Shown here piece by piece: positions 9,114 through 21,758 of a stretch of 64,000 bases of DNA. Position 1 is the first letter of the stretch. Each line of letters opens with the position of its first letter. Both the position numbers and the translations under genes were made by a program. Source of the DNA: Aliiroseovarius subalbicans (GTDB taxonomy: Bacteria > Pseudomonadota > Alphaproteobacteria > Rhodobacterales > Rhodobacteraceae); assembly GCF_022678625.1 (NCBI RefSeq), contig NZ_JALBYQ010000001.1, forward strand, positions 620,001-684,000, written 5' to 3'. A model generated the notes under the pieces. The model was not told the DNA's origin. It made no database searches and saw nothing but the letters and a program-made list of their open reading frames with translations.

Positions 9114-10246
9114 TGCGGGTCTTCGTGATTGCAGGGGAGCCATCGGGCGACCGTTTGGGTGCGGCTTTGATGGCCGGGTTGAAAGAGCTGTCCGCGGGGG
9201 TGGAGTTTGCCGGGGTCGGTGGCACCGGCATGGCGGGCGAGGGGCTTGTAAGTCAGTTTCCCATGTCCGAGCTGTCGATCATGGGCATCGCCGAAGTTGC
9301 GCCAAAGTATTTCCATCTCAAACGCCGCATTCGCGAAGTGGCCGAGGCCGCGCTGGCCTGGAAACCTGACGTGATCGTCACCATCGACAGCCCCGATTTC
9401 TGCCTGCGTGTGGCCAAGTTGGTGAAAGCGGTGTCGGACGTGAAGATCGTGCATTACGTGGCACCGTCGGTTTGGGCATGGCGTCCGGGACGGGCTAAGA
9501 AGATGGCCAAGGTGATAGACCACGTGCTGGCGCTATTGCCGTTCGAGCCGCCCTATATGGAAGCCGCCGGGATGGGGTGCGATTTCGTCGGTCACCCGGT
9601 GGTGGCCGAACCGCTGGCGCAGGCAGACGAGGCGCAGGCATTTCGCGCCGCGCACGCGGTTGGGGAGGCCCCTCTGATCCTGGCCCTGCCGGGCTCGCGC
9701 AAGGGCGAGGTGTCGCGTCTGGCCGAAACCTTTGGCACGGCCCTGCGCCAGGTTGTAGCCCAGCGCCCCGAGGCGCGCGTGGTGGTGCCGGTGGCGCAGG
9801 GCGTCACCGAACTGGTGGGGCAGGTAACAGCCGATTGGCCGGGCGCGCCGATCCTGATCGCGGCGGATGACCTGGAAGCCAAACGCGCCGCGTTTGGCGC
9901 TGCGGATGTGGCACTTGCGGCCTCTGGCACCGTGTCGCTGGAGCTTGCGGCAAATGGGACGCCGATGGTGATCGCCTATGATTTGGCCTGGATCAGCCGC
10001 CAGATTATTGCCCGTGCGGTGAAGCTCGATACGGTGACCCTGGTCAATCTGGTGTCGGAAACGCGGGTCGTGCCGGAGTTCCTGTTGGACAAGTGCCGTG
10101 CCGAGCTGATCGCGCCGGCGCTTTTAGCCCAACTGGACGACCCCAGCGCACAGCGCGCGGCGATGGAATTGACGATGGTGCGGTTGGGGCGCGGCGGTGA
10201 AGCGCCGGGCCTGCGCGCAGCCCGCGCCGTCCTGAACGTGGTGTGA
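9113..10246 (+). CDS. lpxB: Lipid-A-disaccharide synthase LpxB
   Basis: LpxB joins lipid X to UDP-2,3-diacylglucosamine, forming the beta-1,6 disaccharide of lipid A at the cytosolic membrane face. The GT19 fold is visible from 'VIAGEPSGDRLGAALM' at the N-terminus, 'VTIDSPDFCLRVAK', 'HYVAPSVWAWRPGRAKKM' and 'GHPVVAE' in the middle, and 'ALPGSRKGEV' and 'ASGTVSLELAANGTPMVIAY' in the donor-binding C-domain. Length 377 aa is typical. It ends the envelope operon; the next gene (mnmA) converges on it. Confidence 0.96.
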   Translation: MRVFVIAGEPSGDRLGAALMAGLKELSAGVEFAGVGGTGMAGEGLVSQFPMSELSIMGIAEVAPKYFHLKRRIREVAEAALAWKPDVIVTIDSPDFCLRVAKLVKAVSDVKIVHYVAPSVWAWRPGRAKKMAKVIDHVLALLPFEPPYMEAAGMGCDFVGHPVVAEPLAQADEAQAFRAAHAVGEAPLILALPGSRKGEVSRLAETFGTALRQVVAQRPEARVVVPVAQGVTELVGQVTADWPGAPILIAADDLEAKRAAFGAADVALAASGTVSLELAANGTPMVIAYDLAWISRQIIARAVKLDTVTLVNLVSETRVVPEFLLDKCRAELIAPALLAQLDDPSAQRAAMELTMVRLGRGGEAPGLRAARAVLNVV

Positions 10247-10292
10247 CGTCCTGAGTCTCATGCGCCCCCGCGCGCAGCGCGCCACCGACAGC

Positions 10293-10314
10293 AAAATTTT
10301 TCCAGAAAAATTTT
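10293..10314. terminator. AT-rich hairpin between convergent lpxB and mnmA
   Basis: AAAATTTTT and AAAAATTTT flank a CCAG loop, a perfect 9-bp inverted repeat inside very GC-rich sequence, preceded by a GC-rich CGCGCAGCGCG element at 10271-10281. Lying between two converging genes and having A/T tails on both sides, it probably works as a bidirectional terminator. Confidence 0.55.
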
Positions 10315-10347
10315 CACCTGCGGGGCGGTGGCCTCGCTTCGCTCGGA

Positions 10348-11490
10348 TCAGGCCCCGCGCCAGATCCAGCCGCCGCCAAACACCCGCGTGCCGTCGGGGT
10401 CATAGAACACGCAGGCCTGTCCCGGGCTGACGCCCTCTTCGGGGGTCATTAGCTCCACCTCGGCCTCAGTCGCAGACAGTGGGCGCAGAATTGCTTCGCG
10501 CGGCGGGCGGGTCGAGCGGACCTTGACCGACAGGTGCCATTCCGACAGGCTGTCGAACGCCTCGTCCCCAAGCCAGTTGATTTCACGCACCGGGATGACC
10601 CGCGTGGCCAGCATGTCTTTCGGCCCGACGATGACCTGTTTTGCGTCCACGTCCAGCCGCACCACGTACAGCGGCTCGCTCAGCCCGCCGATGCCCAGGC
10701 CCCGCCTTTGGCCGATCGTGTAGTGGATCACGCCCTCATGGGTGCCTAATACGCGACCGTCGGCATGGACGATCTCACCCGGTTCAGCAGCCCCGGGCCG
10801 CAGCTTCTCGATCACGCCCGCGTAATTGCCATCGGGCACGAAGCAGATGTCCTGACTATCGGGCTTGTCCGCCACCGATAGCCCGTATTTGTGCGCGAGC
10901 GCCCGGGTCTCGTCCTTGGTTTTCAGATGCCCCAGTGGAAAGCGCAGGTAATCCAGCTGTTCTTGCGTGGTTGAGAACAGGAAATAGCTTTGATCGCGGG
11001 TCGGGTCGGCGGCCATGTGCAGTGCGGCGCCGTGATCACCCGGAAGGCGCTGGATATAATGCCCTGTGGCCATGCAATCGGCCCCAAGATCACGTGCGGT
11101 GCCCAGCAGGTCCTTGAACTTCACCCGTTCGTTGCAGCGGATGCAGGGCACCGGCGTGGCCCCTGACAGGTAGCTTTCGGCAAATTCTTCGATCACAGCG
11201 TCCTGAAAGATGTTCTCATAATCCAGCACGTAATGGGGAAACCCCATGTCCTCGGCCACGCGGCGCGCGTCGTGAATGTCGATCCCCGCACAGCAGGCGC
11301 CTTTCTTGGCCAATGCTGCGCCGTGGTCATAGAGCTGCAGCGTGACGCCGATCACATCATAGCCTTCTTCGGCCAGCATCGCCGCCACAACGGACGAATC
11401 GACTCCGCCCGACATCGCCACGACCACGCGGGTCTCGGCGGGTGGCTTGGCAAAGCCGAGTGAGTTCAGGGGAGGGGTCGCGCCGTCCAT
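10348..11490 (-). CDS. mnmA: tRNA-specific 2-thiouridylase MnmA
   Basis: MnmA adds sulfur to U34 of Lys, Glu and Gln tRNAs. The PP-loop '[18 protein letters not shown]' adenylates the tRNA; the catalytic cysteines are in '[12 protein letters not shown]' and in '[10 protein letters not shown]', followed by the '[10 protein letters not shown]' motif and a C-terminal beta-barrel. The reading frame stays open upstream to 11562, but the ATG at 11490 gives a normal N-terminus (380 aa) and has AAAGGC ahead of it. Sulfur comes from the cysteine desulfurases encoded elsewhere in this window. The gene is divergent from sciP. Confidence 0.95.
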   Translation of the reverse strand: MDGATPPLNSLGFAKPPAETRVVVAMSGGVDSSVVAAMLAEEGYDVIGVTLQLYDHGAALAKKGACCAGIDIHDARRVAEDMGFPHYVLDYENIFQDAVIEEFAESYLSGATPVPCIRCNERVKFKDLLGTARDLGADCMATGHYIQRLPGDHGAALHMAADPTRDQSYFLFSTTQEQLDYLRFPLGHLKTKDETRALAHKYGLSVADKPDSQDICFVPDGNYAGVIEKLRPGAAEPGEIVHADGRVLGTHEGVIHYTIGQRRGLGIGGLSEPLYVVRLDVDAKQVIVGPKDMLATRVIPVREINWLGDEAFDSLSEWHLSVKVRSTRPPREAILRPLSATEAEVELMTPEEGVSPGQACVFYDPDGTRVFGGGWIWRGA

Positions 11491-11616
11491 GGTGAAAGCC
11501 TTTTCAGAGGAGTTACGGAATATAGGAAAATTCGAACTAACAACAAGGGCTGGTTTCACCACTCCTTAAGTCTGTCACGCCAGATTGTCCCGGAGTTTCG
11601 AATTCGGGGATTGCCC

Positions 11617-11895
11617 ATGTATCTAAAGAAAGTTGATGGACCGCGCGCCGTGACGCTGCCTGATGGGGCAATCATGACCCGCGCCGACCTGCCACCGGCG
11701 ACGACACGTCGGTGGGTGGCCAGCCGCAAGGCGGCGGTGGTGAAGGGTGTCACATACGGCCTTCTGACGCTGGCAGACGCGTTAAAGACCTACGCCCTGT
11801 CTGAAGAGGAGTTTTGCGAGTGGAAAACGGCAGTTGAACAACACGGTGAGGCCGCTTTGAAGGCGACGGCGTTGCAAAATTATAGACAACCTTGA
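11617..11895 (+). CDS. sciP: SciP, small CtrA-inhibitory protein (DUF1153)
   Basis: SciP is a short helix-turn-helix protein that, in Caulobacter, binds CtrA and blocks transcription from CtrA-dependent promoters in swarmer cells. The 92-residue product matches the family over its full length: 'KKVDGPRAVTLPDGAIMTRADLPP', 'TRRWVASRKAAVVKGV' (basic helix) and 'GEAALKATALQNYRQ' at the C-terminus. I take the ATG at 11617; a TTG two codons earlier is also in frame. It lies 99 bases upstream of ctrA on the same strand, so regulator and inhibitor are linked here. Confidence 0.9.
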   Translation: MYLKKVDGPRAVTLPDGAIMTRADLPPATTRRWVASRKAAVVKGVTYGLLTLADALKTYALSEEEFCEWKTAVEQHGEAALKATALQNYRQP

Positions 11896-11933
11896 CGAGT
11901 ATTCGCTAAAAGTTCCGCAAGCGTAACGGGTCA

Positions 11934-11990
11934 TTAACCATTTCAATATTATGTCTTTACCAACGGACCTGATGATTAAGCGGAGATTAT
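11934..11990 (+). promoter_or_regulatory. Candidate CtrA-type sites upstream of ctrA
   Basis: TTAACCAT at 11934-11941 is a CtrA half-site form, and TTAA-N7-TTAT at 11976-11990 is one base off the consensus TTAA-N7-TTAA. The second element overlaps the ribosome-binding region just before the ctrA ATG. Together they suggest autoregulation. No GANTC (CcrM) site was seen in this gap. Confidence 0.4.
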
Positions 11991-11994
11991 CCAA

Positions 11995-12708
11995 ATGCGC
12001 ATCTTGCTGGTGGAAGACGACCCGACCACATCCCGCAGCATCGAACTGATGCTGACGCATGCGAACCTGAACGTCTATTCCACGGACTTGGGCGAGGAAG
12101 GCATCGATCTTGCCAAGCTCTATGATTACGACCTGATCTTGCTGGATCTGAACCTGCCCGACATGAACGGACATGAGGTGCTGCGTCAACTGCGGCTAGC
12201 CCGGATCGAAACGCCGATCCTGATCCTGACCGGGGCGGATGACACCGAAAACAAGATCAAGGGCTTTGGGTTTGGTGCCGACGATTACATGACCAAGCCG
12301 TTCCATCGTGAAGAGCTCGTGGCGCGCATCCATGCAATTATTCGCCGCTCCAAGGGGCATTCGCAATCGATCATCAAGACCGGCAAGATCTCGGTCAACC
12401 TGGATGCCAAGACGGTTGAAGTTGACGGTCGTACCGTCCATCTGACCGGTAAGGAATACCAGATGCTCGAACTTCTGTCCTTGCGCAAAGGGACGACCTT
12501 GACCAAGGAAATGTTCCTCAATCACCTCTATGGTGGCATGGACGAACCCGAGCTGAAAATCATCGACGTGTTCATCTGCAAGCTGCGCAAGAAGCTGTCG
12601 ACGGCCACGAGCGGTGACAATTACATCGAAACGGTCTGGGGTCGTGGCTATGTGCTGCGCGATCCAGAACCGGCCGAGCTGGACGCCCAGATCGCCATGG
12701 GCGCCTGA
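11995..12708 (+). CDS. ctrA: Cell cycle response regulator CtrA
   Basis: CtrA is the OmpR-type master regulator of alphaproteobacteria; in Rhodobacteraceae it mainly drives motility, gene transfer agents and related traits rather than viability. The receiver domain has the acidic pair in 'LLVEDDP', the phospho-acceptor D51 in '[13 protein letters not shown]', and Thr/Lys switch residues in 'ILTGADD' and 'MTKPFH'. The winged-helix domain follows from about residue 125, with the recognition helix '[16 protein letters not shown]' and '[10 protein letters not shown]'. The 237-residue protein ends in a hydrophobic 'IAMGA', reminiscent of the Ala-Ala degron of Caulobacter CtrA. Confidence 0.96.
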   Translation: MRILLVEDDPTTSRSIELMLTHANLNVYSTDLGEEGIDLAKLYDYDLILLDLNLPDMNGHEVLRQLRLARIETPILILTGADDTENKIKGFGFGADDYMTKPFHREELVARIHAIIRRSKGHSQSIIKTGKISVNLDAKTVEVDGRTVHLTGKEYQMLELLSLRKGTTLTKEMFLNHLYGGMDEPELKIIDVFICKLRKKLSTATSGDNYIETVWGRGYVLRDPEPAELDAQIAMGA

Positions 12709-12714
12709 TCCTAA

Positions 12715-17084
<4,370 letters not shown>

Positions 17085-17111
17085 CGCAGACGTTCTAAAA
17101 AGTTCACGAAT

Positions 17112-17126
17112 GTTCTCATAAAGTTC
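17112..17126 (+). promoter_or_regulatory. LexA-type SOS box (GTTC-N7-GTTC)
   Basis: GTTC at 17112 and at 17123 are exactly 7 bases apart, the alphaproteobacterial LexA operator. Further GTTC copies start at 17092, 17102 and 17137. The second half-site overlaps a possible -35 (GTTCTT, 17123-17128) that is 16 bases from TATGGG (17145-17150), so bound LexA would block the promoter of the following small gene. Confidence 0.65.
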
Positions 17127-17134
17127 TTTACTCT

Positions 17135-17155
17135 TTGTTCTCAATATGGGAACAA
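17135..17155. repeat. TTGTTC-N9-GAACAA palindrome downstream of the LexA box
   Basis: The 6-bp arms are perfect, and extension to 8 bp gives one mismatch. It lies at or just after the predicted start of transcription and could be a second operator or a hairpin at the RNA 5' end. Confidence 0.4.
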
Positions 17156-17199
17156 AGGGGCAACAAAGATGAACAACGACAGAGCGCAGGAGCAAAGAC

Positions 17200-17322
17200 A
17201 TGCTGAAGGAAATCCAAGCCATTCTGACCCGATCCTCTGCCACGATCTGGCAGGACATCGCTGGCGGAACCGCCTTGATGGTTGTCCTTTTCGCCGGTCT
17301 GCACCTGCCCGGTCTGATCTGA
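17200..17322 (+). CDS. Putative SOS-induced small membrane peptide, 40 aa
   Basis: A 40-codon ORF has a strong ribosome site (AGGAG, 7 bases before ATG) and lies behind a LexA box. The product starts MLKEIQAILTRSS, continues 'WQDIAGG' and then has one hydrophobic segment ('TALMVVLFAGLHL') ending PGLI, so it should be a single-pass inner-membrane peptide with its amphipathic N-terminus in the cytosol. In Caulobacter, LexA controls SidA, a 29-residue membrane peptide that blocks division; the size, topology and control seen here are similar, though I see no clear sequence identity. Its transcript would end at the terminator at 17473-17510. Function is inference. Confidence 0.65.
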   Translation: MLKEIQAILTRSSATIWQDIAGGTALMVVLFAGLHLPGLI

Positions 17323-17416
17323 GTTCATTCACGTTTCTGCCTGCGGAAAGATCCGGAACATCGCATCCTGTCCCCTTTGATGCACCGACGGTCACTCACT
17401 GCTCGTCACTGTCCCA

Positions 17417-17447
17417 CCCCGGGGTTTTGCCTCATTCCAACCCGGGG
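17417..17447 (+). repeat. CCCCGGGGTT / AACCCGGGG hairpin in the 3' region of the small SOS transcript
   Basis: CCCCGGGGTT at 17417-17426 pairs with AACCCGGGG at 17439-17447 around a 12-base loop. It lies between the 40-aa ORF and the terminator, making the roughly 150-base 3' tail strongly structured. Confidence 0.45.
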
Positions 17448-17472
17448 TCCGGAGCCTGAATACCGCACACTT

Positions 17473-17510
17473 CCGCCGCCTCCCGTCCCAGGAGTGCGGC
17501 GGTTTTTTTT
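17473..17510 (+). terminator. Strong intrinsic terminator
   Basis: CCGCCGCCTCC at 17473-17483 pairs with GGAG-T-GCGGCGG ending at 17502 (one bulged T), followed by eight T residues. This is the clearest terminator in the window and ends the small-peptide transcript. Confidence 0.85.
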
Positions 17511-17807
17511 GTTCGGGTCACGAAACGATAGGTCAGGTGAAGCCCGCCCCAGCGGTCCCCGCACGGGCCGCGTTGATTTTCGCGTTGACGGCGAGGTTAT
17601 TCACGTAGGCTGGCGCTCAAAAGGAATTCGTCTTTGGAAGCCAACACATGGTGTAGAGCTTCCGCCATCTCTGTCACTTGCTGGGTCAGGTCTTGAACCC
17701 AGAAGGCGATACCCTGTGACCGTTGCCCCAGGCGCACAAGGCTGCCGGATCAGTTGAGCCAAGGTCGCCCTTTTCGCTTTGTAAAAAGGTTTGGTGTTTT
17801 CGAATGC
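17511..17807. other. Intergenic region with a possible 46-aa ORF on the minus strand
   Basis: No confident gene lies here. On the minus strand, 17737 to 17597 reads GTG to TAA and would encode 46 residues with an amphipathic helical middle ('VQDLTQQVTEMAEALHHVLA'). It could be a small protein or the remnant of a coiled-coil protein. There is no clear ribosome site, and a plus-strand frame overlaps it, so it is only noted. Confidence 0.25.
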
Positions 17808-18245
17808 TTAAGTGTCGATCTGGTCGAACGCTTCAAGCGTGGCGTCCAGCGCCAGAAGGATCGACGCGTGCCGGTTCTTGAAATCGCGTGCCGGGCGCAA
17901 CACTTCGTAGCTTTCGAAAGGCGTGGGCGGTGTCGCGCCATCCTGTGTCAGCATGGCATGAAGCGCCTCGCGGGCCTGCGCCAGTTCCGCCCGATTGCGC
18001 CCGATCACATGACGCCCCAGGATTGAGGCTGACGCCTGGCCCAGCGCGCAGGCCTTCACGTTTTGGGCAAACTGGGCCACCCGGCCATCTTGAACAGACA
18101 GGTCCACCGTCACGGTCGAGCCACAGAGCGGCGCGCGTTTCTTCACGCGGGCCTGGGGCGCGTCAAGCGTGCCCAGAAGCGGGATGTCAGCCGCCAGCGC
18201 GAGGATCTGTTTCGAATACAGATTGATCAGGTCACTGTCGCTCAT
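17808..18245 (-). CDS. IscU/NifU-like Fe-S cluster assembly scaffold
   Basis: This 145-residue protein belongs to the NifU N-terminal/IscU/SufU family, which holds nascent Fe-S clusters. Two conserved cysteines are visible: 'PLCGSTVTVDL' near residue 44 and 'VKACALGQASASI' near residue 72; the latter is the SufU-type 'CxxGxA' site. The third ligand common in SufU is absent or replaced near the C-terminus. The start ATG at 18245 ('MSDSDLINLYSKQIL') is chosen over a longer frame that runs through the divergent hisI promoter. It is unlinked to the suf operon 13 kb away, as is common in Rhodobacteraceae. Confidence 0.82.
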   Translation of the reverse strand: MSDSDLINLYSKQILALAADIPLLGTLDAPQARVKKRAPLCGSTVTVDLSVQDGRVAQFAQNVKACALGQASASILGRHVIGRNRAELAQAREALHAMLTQDGATPPTPFESYEVLRPARDFKNRHASILLALDATLEAFDQIDT

Positions 18246-18318
18246 GGTTTTCCCTTCTGGCCCTTTCGCCGCGTCTGTCCTAGGTAAGGGTTTGCACCGA
18301 AGATGAAAAGGACGCGCC

Positions 18319-18678
18319 ATGCAATTCGACGTGACCGCGCTGAAATACGACGACAAGGGACTGATCCCGGCCATCGCGCAGGACGCGGAAACGGGCGAGG
18401 TTCTGATGATGGCCTGGATGAATGCCGAAGCCGTCACGCGCACGCTTGAGACCGGCAAGGTGACCTATTGGTCACGCTCTCGTCAGGCGTTCTGGGTGAA
18501 GGGCGAAAGCTCGGGCCATGTGCAGGCGCTGGTGGAGTTCCGGTTCGATTGTGATCGCGACTGCCTGTTGGTCACGGTGAAACAGACCGGGCCTGCCTGC
18601 CACACCAACCGGCGGTCGTGTTTCTATACGGCGGTGCGTGACGGGGAAGAGGTCGAGCTGATGGCACCCGAAGGTTAG
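18319..18678 (+). CDS. hisI: Phosphoribosyl-AMP cyclohydrolase
   Basis: HisI opens the purine ring of phosphoribosyl-AMP, the third step of histidine synthesis. The 119-residue product shows the metal-binding core '[26 protein letters not shown]', with the zinc cysteines and the conserved '[10 protein letters not shown]' block, and upstream '[11 protein letters not shown]' and '[19 protein letters not shown]'. It is a monofunctional enzyme without the HisE fusion found in enterobacteria. It diverges from the IscU-like gene and converges on gluQ. Confidence 0.96.
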   Translation: MQFDVTALKYDDKGLIPAIAQDAETGEVLMMAWMNAEAVTRTLETGKVTYWSRSRQAFWVKGESSGHVQALVEFRFDCDRDCLLVTVKQTGPACHTNRRSCFYTAVRDGEEVELMAPEG

Positions 18679-18700
18679 GCCGACCCCGGTTATTCAGACG

Positions 18701-19528
18701 TCAGAGCCCGACCATGTGGCGGATGTCGGCGGGGGACTCGCCGCTGTCTCGGTAGGTGCGAATGGCGCGGGCGTCGTCGCGTTTGGCCAATCGCTTGCCC
18801 GCCTCATCCCGGATCAGGCGGTGATGGTGGAAGGTCGGCACGGGCAGGTCCAAAAGGCGTTGTAAAAGCACATGGATTGGCGTGGCGGGCGCCAGATCCT
18901 TGCCTCGGATCACGTCGGTGATGTTCTGTGCTGCGTCATCAACAACGACCGACAAGTGATAGGAGGTACCGATGTCTTTGCGGGCCAGCACGATATCACC
19001 GATGCTGTCGATCATCTCAGGCGCGGTCAGGGTTTGTGTCGCGCCGGTATCGTGAAAACTGAGCGGGCCAGTGATTTCCATCGCCCGGGCCATGTTCAAC
19101 CGGATCGCGTCGCCGGGGTGGCGGTCAGCCATCGTGCGGCCGCGACAGGTGCCGGGATAGATCAGACCGTCGGGCCCTTGCAGCGGCGCACCTTCCTGTG
19201 GCGCCGACAGCGTCGCCTTGATGTCACCCCGTGTACAGCCACAGGGATATGTCACGCCAAGGGCTGCGAGCCGATCCAGCGCGACTGCGTATGCGCCCAT
19301 CCGGTCGCTCTGACGCATCACCGGGGTGGGCCAGTCCAGCCCCAGCCAGCGCAGGTCGTCATAGATCGCGGCCTCGTATTCGTCGCGGCAGCGGGGGCGG
19401 TCGATATCTTCGATCCTGAGCAGAAACTGCCCGCCCGCCGCCTGTGCCGCGTCCCAGGCCGTGAGCGCGGAAAACGCGTGCCCCAGGTGCAAAAGCCCCG
19501 TGGGCGAGGGGGCGAAGCGGGTGATCAC
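18701..19528 (-). CDS. gluQ: Glutamyl-Q tRNA(Asp) synthetase
   Basis: GluQ is a truncated glutamyl-tRNA synthetase without an anticodon domain; it attaches glutamate to queuosine in tRNA-Asp. The class I signature is '[18 protein letters not shown]', the zinc site is 'CGCTRGD' plus 'YPGTC', and the KMSKS-like loop is '[13 protein letters not shown]'. The GTG at 19528 begins '[11 protein letters not shown]' and overlaps the trmFO stop by four bases (GTGA); a start nine codons upstream at 19555 would extend further into trmFO. With this start the protein has 275 aa, normal for the family. Confidence 0.92.
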   Translation of the reverse strand: MITRFAPSPTGLLHLGHAFSALTAWDAAQAAGGQFLLRIEDIDRPRCRDEYEAAIYDDLRWLGLDWPTPVMRQSDRMGAYAVALDRLAALGVTYPCGCTRGDIKATLSAPQEGAPLQGPDGLIYPGTCRGRTMADRHPGDAIRLNMARAMEITGPLSFHDTGATQTLTAPEMIDSIGDIVLARKDIGTSYHLSVVVDDAAQNITDVIRGKDLAPATPIHVLLQRLLDLPVPTFHHHRLIRDEAGKRLAKRDDARAIRTYRDSGESPADIRHMVGL

Positions 19529-20868
19529 CCCTGTGCGTCCAGCCAGCCGGTCCAATCAGCCTTGGCGCGGTCGGTATAGGCCTTGTAACGGTCCTTGCGC
19601 CCGCGTCGGCCGCCTTTGAGCCCGTCAACCGGGCGAAACAGGCCGAAATTCACGTTCATCGGTTGGAACGTCTTGGCCTCGGCGCCGCCGGTAATGTGGT
19701 GGATCAGAGCACCGGTGGCGGTGTCCTGCGGGGCCGCGGGCAGGGGGATGCCCAGGATCTCGGCAGCAGCGAAACGCCCCGCCAACAGACCCATTGCAGC
19801 ACTTTCGACATAGCCCTCAACGCCGGTCACCTGCCCGGCAAAGCGGATGTTAGGTTTCGACGCCAGGCGCATCTGGTCGTCCAGAAGAGTGGGCGAATTC
19901 ATGAAGGTGTTTCGGTGGATCCCGCCCAGCCGCGCAAAGCTGGCGTTTTCCAGGCCCGGAATGGTGCGAAACACCTCGGTCTGGGCGCCGTATTTCATCT
20001 TGGTTTGGAAACCGACGATGTTGAACAGCGTGCCCAGCGCATTGTCGCGGCGCAACTGCACCACCGCATAGGCCTTGTTCTCAGGATCATGCGAATTGGT
20101 CAGGCCAATGGGTTTCATCGGGCCAAACCGCAGGGTCTCGCGCCCGCGTTCCGCCATCACCTCGATCGGAAGGCAGCCGTCGAAATAACCGGCGGTTTCG
20201 CCGTCATGAAACTCGGTCTTGTCGGCGGCCAGCAGCGCGTCGATGAACGCCTCATACTGCGGCTTTGTCATCGGGCAGTTGAGGTAGGCTTTGCGTTCAG
20301 CCTCGGTGTCGCCCTTGTCATAGCGCGACTGTGCCCAGACCACGTCCATGTCAATGCTGTCGGCATGCACGATGGGGGCGATGGCGTCGAAAAACGCCAG
20401 CCGCTCGGCACCGGTTTCGGACTGGATCGCCTGGCCAAGCGCGGGGCTGGTCAGGGGGCCGGTGGCAAAGATCCAGTGGCCGTCCTCGGGCAGGGTGCTG
20501 ACCTCGCCATACTCCACCCGCACATTGGGCAGTGCGGTCAGCGCGGCGGTCACGCCTTGCGAAAACGCATCACGGTCCACGGCCAGGGCGCCGCCAGCGG
20601 GCAGGCGGTGGCGGTCGGCCATCGCCATGATCAACCCGTTCGCGGCGCGCATTTCCCAATGCAACAGACCCACGGCGTTCTGTTCGTCATCGTCCGAGCG
20701 GAACGAGTTCGAACACACCATTTCGGCCAAATCGCCGGTCTGATGCGCGAAGGTTTCGACCTGTGGGCGCATTTCGTGGATCACCACGTTCACGCCCATC
20801 TGCGCGGCCTGCCAGGCCGCCTCGGATCCAGCCAGCCCACCGCCGACGATATGCAATTCTTGTGTCAT
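19525..20868 (-). CDS. trmFO: Methylenetetrahydrofolate-tRNA (uracil-5-)-methyltransferase TrmFO
   Basis: TrmFO makes ribothymidine 54 in tRNAs using methylene-THF and FADH2. The N-terminal FAD motif is '[15 protein letters not shown]', followed by '[23 protein letters not shown]', a block specific to TrmFO/GidA-like proteins. The C-terminal FAD-binding part includes '[28 protein letters not shown]' and '[11 protein letters not shown]'. The ATG at 20868 is chosen (447 aa); nine upstream codons in frame look non-coding. It forms a tRNA-modification pair with gluQ, which overlaps it. Confidence 0.95.
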   Translation of the reverse strand: MTQELHIVGGGLAGSEAAWQAAQMGVNVVIHEMRPQVETFAHQTGDLAEMVCSNSFRSDDDEQNAVGLLHWEMRAANGLIMAMADRHRLPAGGALAVDRDAFSQGVTAALTALPNVRVEYGEVSTLPEDGHWIFATGPLTSPALGQAIQSETGAERLAFFDAIAPIVHADSIDMDVVWAQSRYDKGDTEAERKAYLNCPMTKPQYEAFIDALLAADKTEFHDGETAGYFDGCLPIEVMAERGRETLRFGPMKPIGLTNSHDPENKAYAVVQLRRDNALGTLFNIVGFQTKMKYGAQTEVFRTIPGLENASFARLGGIHRNTFMNSPTLLDDQMRLASKPNIRFAGQVTGVEGYVESAAMGLLAGRFAAAEILGIPLPAAPQDTATGALIHHITGGAEAKTFQPMNVNFGLFRPVDGLKGGRRGRKDRYKAYTDRAKADWTGWLDAQG

Positions 20869-21006
20869 CCGGCGGGATGTAGCCCGTCGAGCCATGAATG
20901 CAAAGGGATTTGCACCAAATCAAGGCAGGGCGCGCCGGTTCGCGCTATGATTGCGTTCATGGCGGGCTTTGCCCGCACATTTGAGTTCGTCCCATAGGAG
21001 GGTGGC

Positions 21007-21708
21007 ATGTTGAAACATTTTCTTACATCTACACTTGCAACCGGATTGATTGTCACCGCGTCGATGGCGCAGGCTTTTGAGGTGACTGGTGGGGACTTGG
21101 CCTTTTCCTATGGCACGGAACAGGGCGACCCGAGCGGGCAGTATTCGGTTCTTGGTTCGGTCGACACCGCGATCACCGATCGATTTGGGCTCCAATTTGA
21201 CGGGGCAGTCTGGACATATTCAGGTGCTGGTGTCCCGACCCTTTGGGGGGTCGGTCTGCACGCGACATACGCGATGTACCCGAATTGGGATATCGGATTG
21301 TTCGTGACCCATGAAGACTGGGCGGGGCCGACCCAGACGGGTTACGGGGCCGAAGTTGCCTATCATGAAGGGCCGTTGTCTGTTGATGCCGCTATCGGAC
21401 AGATCGACGAAACTTCGAGTGCCCAGTTCGCCACACTATCCGGCGAATATGCCTTCGCCGAAACCGGTCGCGGCTATTCGGTGACCGCTGGGGCGTTTTA
21501 CCTGGATCAGGTGGTCGGAACGATGACACGTCTGTCTATTGGCGCGCGGTATGGCTTTGACAATGGGGCCTATGGCGAAATCGCCTATATCCATGAAGAC
21601 AACCCTTTCGGCACGGATGAGGTCCTTACGGTCAACTTCGGGATCGAATTCGGGGCAGGTACCACGTTCAATTCGCGCCTGTCACCTGTCTTGATCCCAG
21701 GGAACTGA
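21007..21708 (+). CDS. Secreted beta-barrel-like protein, uncharacterised
   Basis: A 233-residue protein with a clear signal peptide (hydrophobic 'TLATGLIVTASMAQA', cleavage after residue 22). The mature part is made of alternating polar/hydrophobic strands rich in Gly, Tyr and Thr ('GDLAFSYG', 'RFGLQFDGAVW', 'GLHATYAMYP', 'YGAEVAYHEGPLSVDAAIG', 'SIGARYGFDNGAYGEIAY', 'LTVNFGIEF'), typical of a small outer-membrane barrel or autotransporter-like strand meander. AGGAGG stands 6 bases before the ATG. I cannot name a family; a porin-like or OMP_b-brl-type protein is the best guess. It stands alone between trmFO (divergent) and a convergent membrane gene. Confidence 0.7.
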   Translation: MLKHFLTSTLATGLIVTASMAQAFEVTGGDLAFSYGTEQGDPSGQYSVLGSVDTAITDRFGLQFDGAVWTYSGAGVPTLWGVGLHATYAMYPNWDIGLFVTHEDWAGPTQTGYGAEVAYHEGPLSVDAAIGQIDETSSAQFATLSGEYAFAETGRGYSVTAGAFYLDQVVGTMTRLSIGARYGFDNGAYGEIAYIHEDNPFGTDEVLTVNFGIEFGAGTTFNSRLSPVLIPGN

Positions 21709-21758
21709 TCTGCTTGCGGGCTATGCGTTCTGATTGAACCTGCGCAAGGTGGTGTGGC

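Noticed and set aside
17169-17459. 96-codon frame starting at 17169 as the SOS-controlled gene
   Set aside because: No ribosome site and Ser/Pro/His-rich composition; the 40-codon frame at 17200 has AGGAG at proper distance and a clean membrane segment.
19663-20997. 444-codon plus-strand frame opposite trmFO
   Set aside because: Opposite strand of a clear TrmFO gene with all its motifs; no ribosome site.
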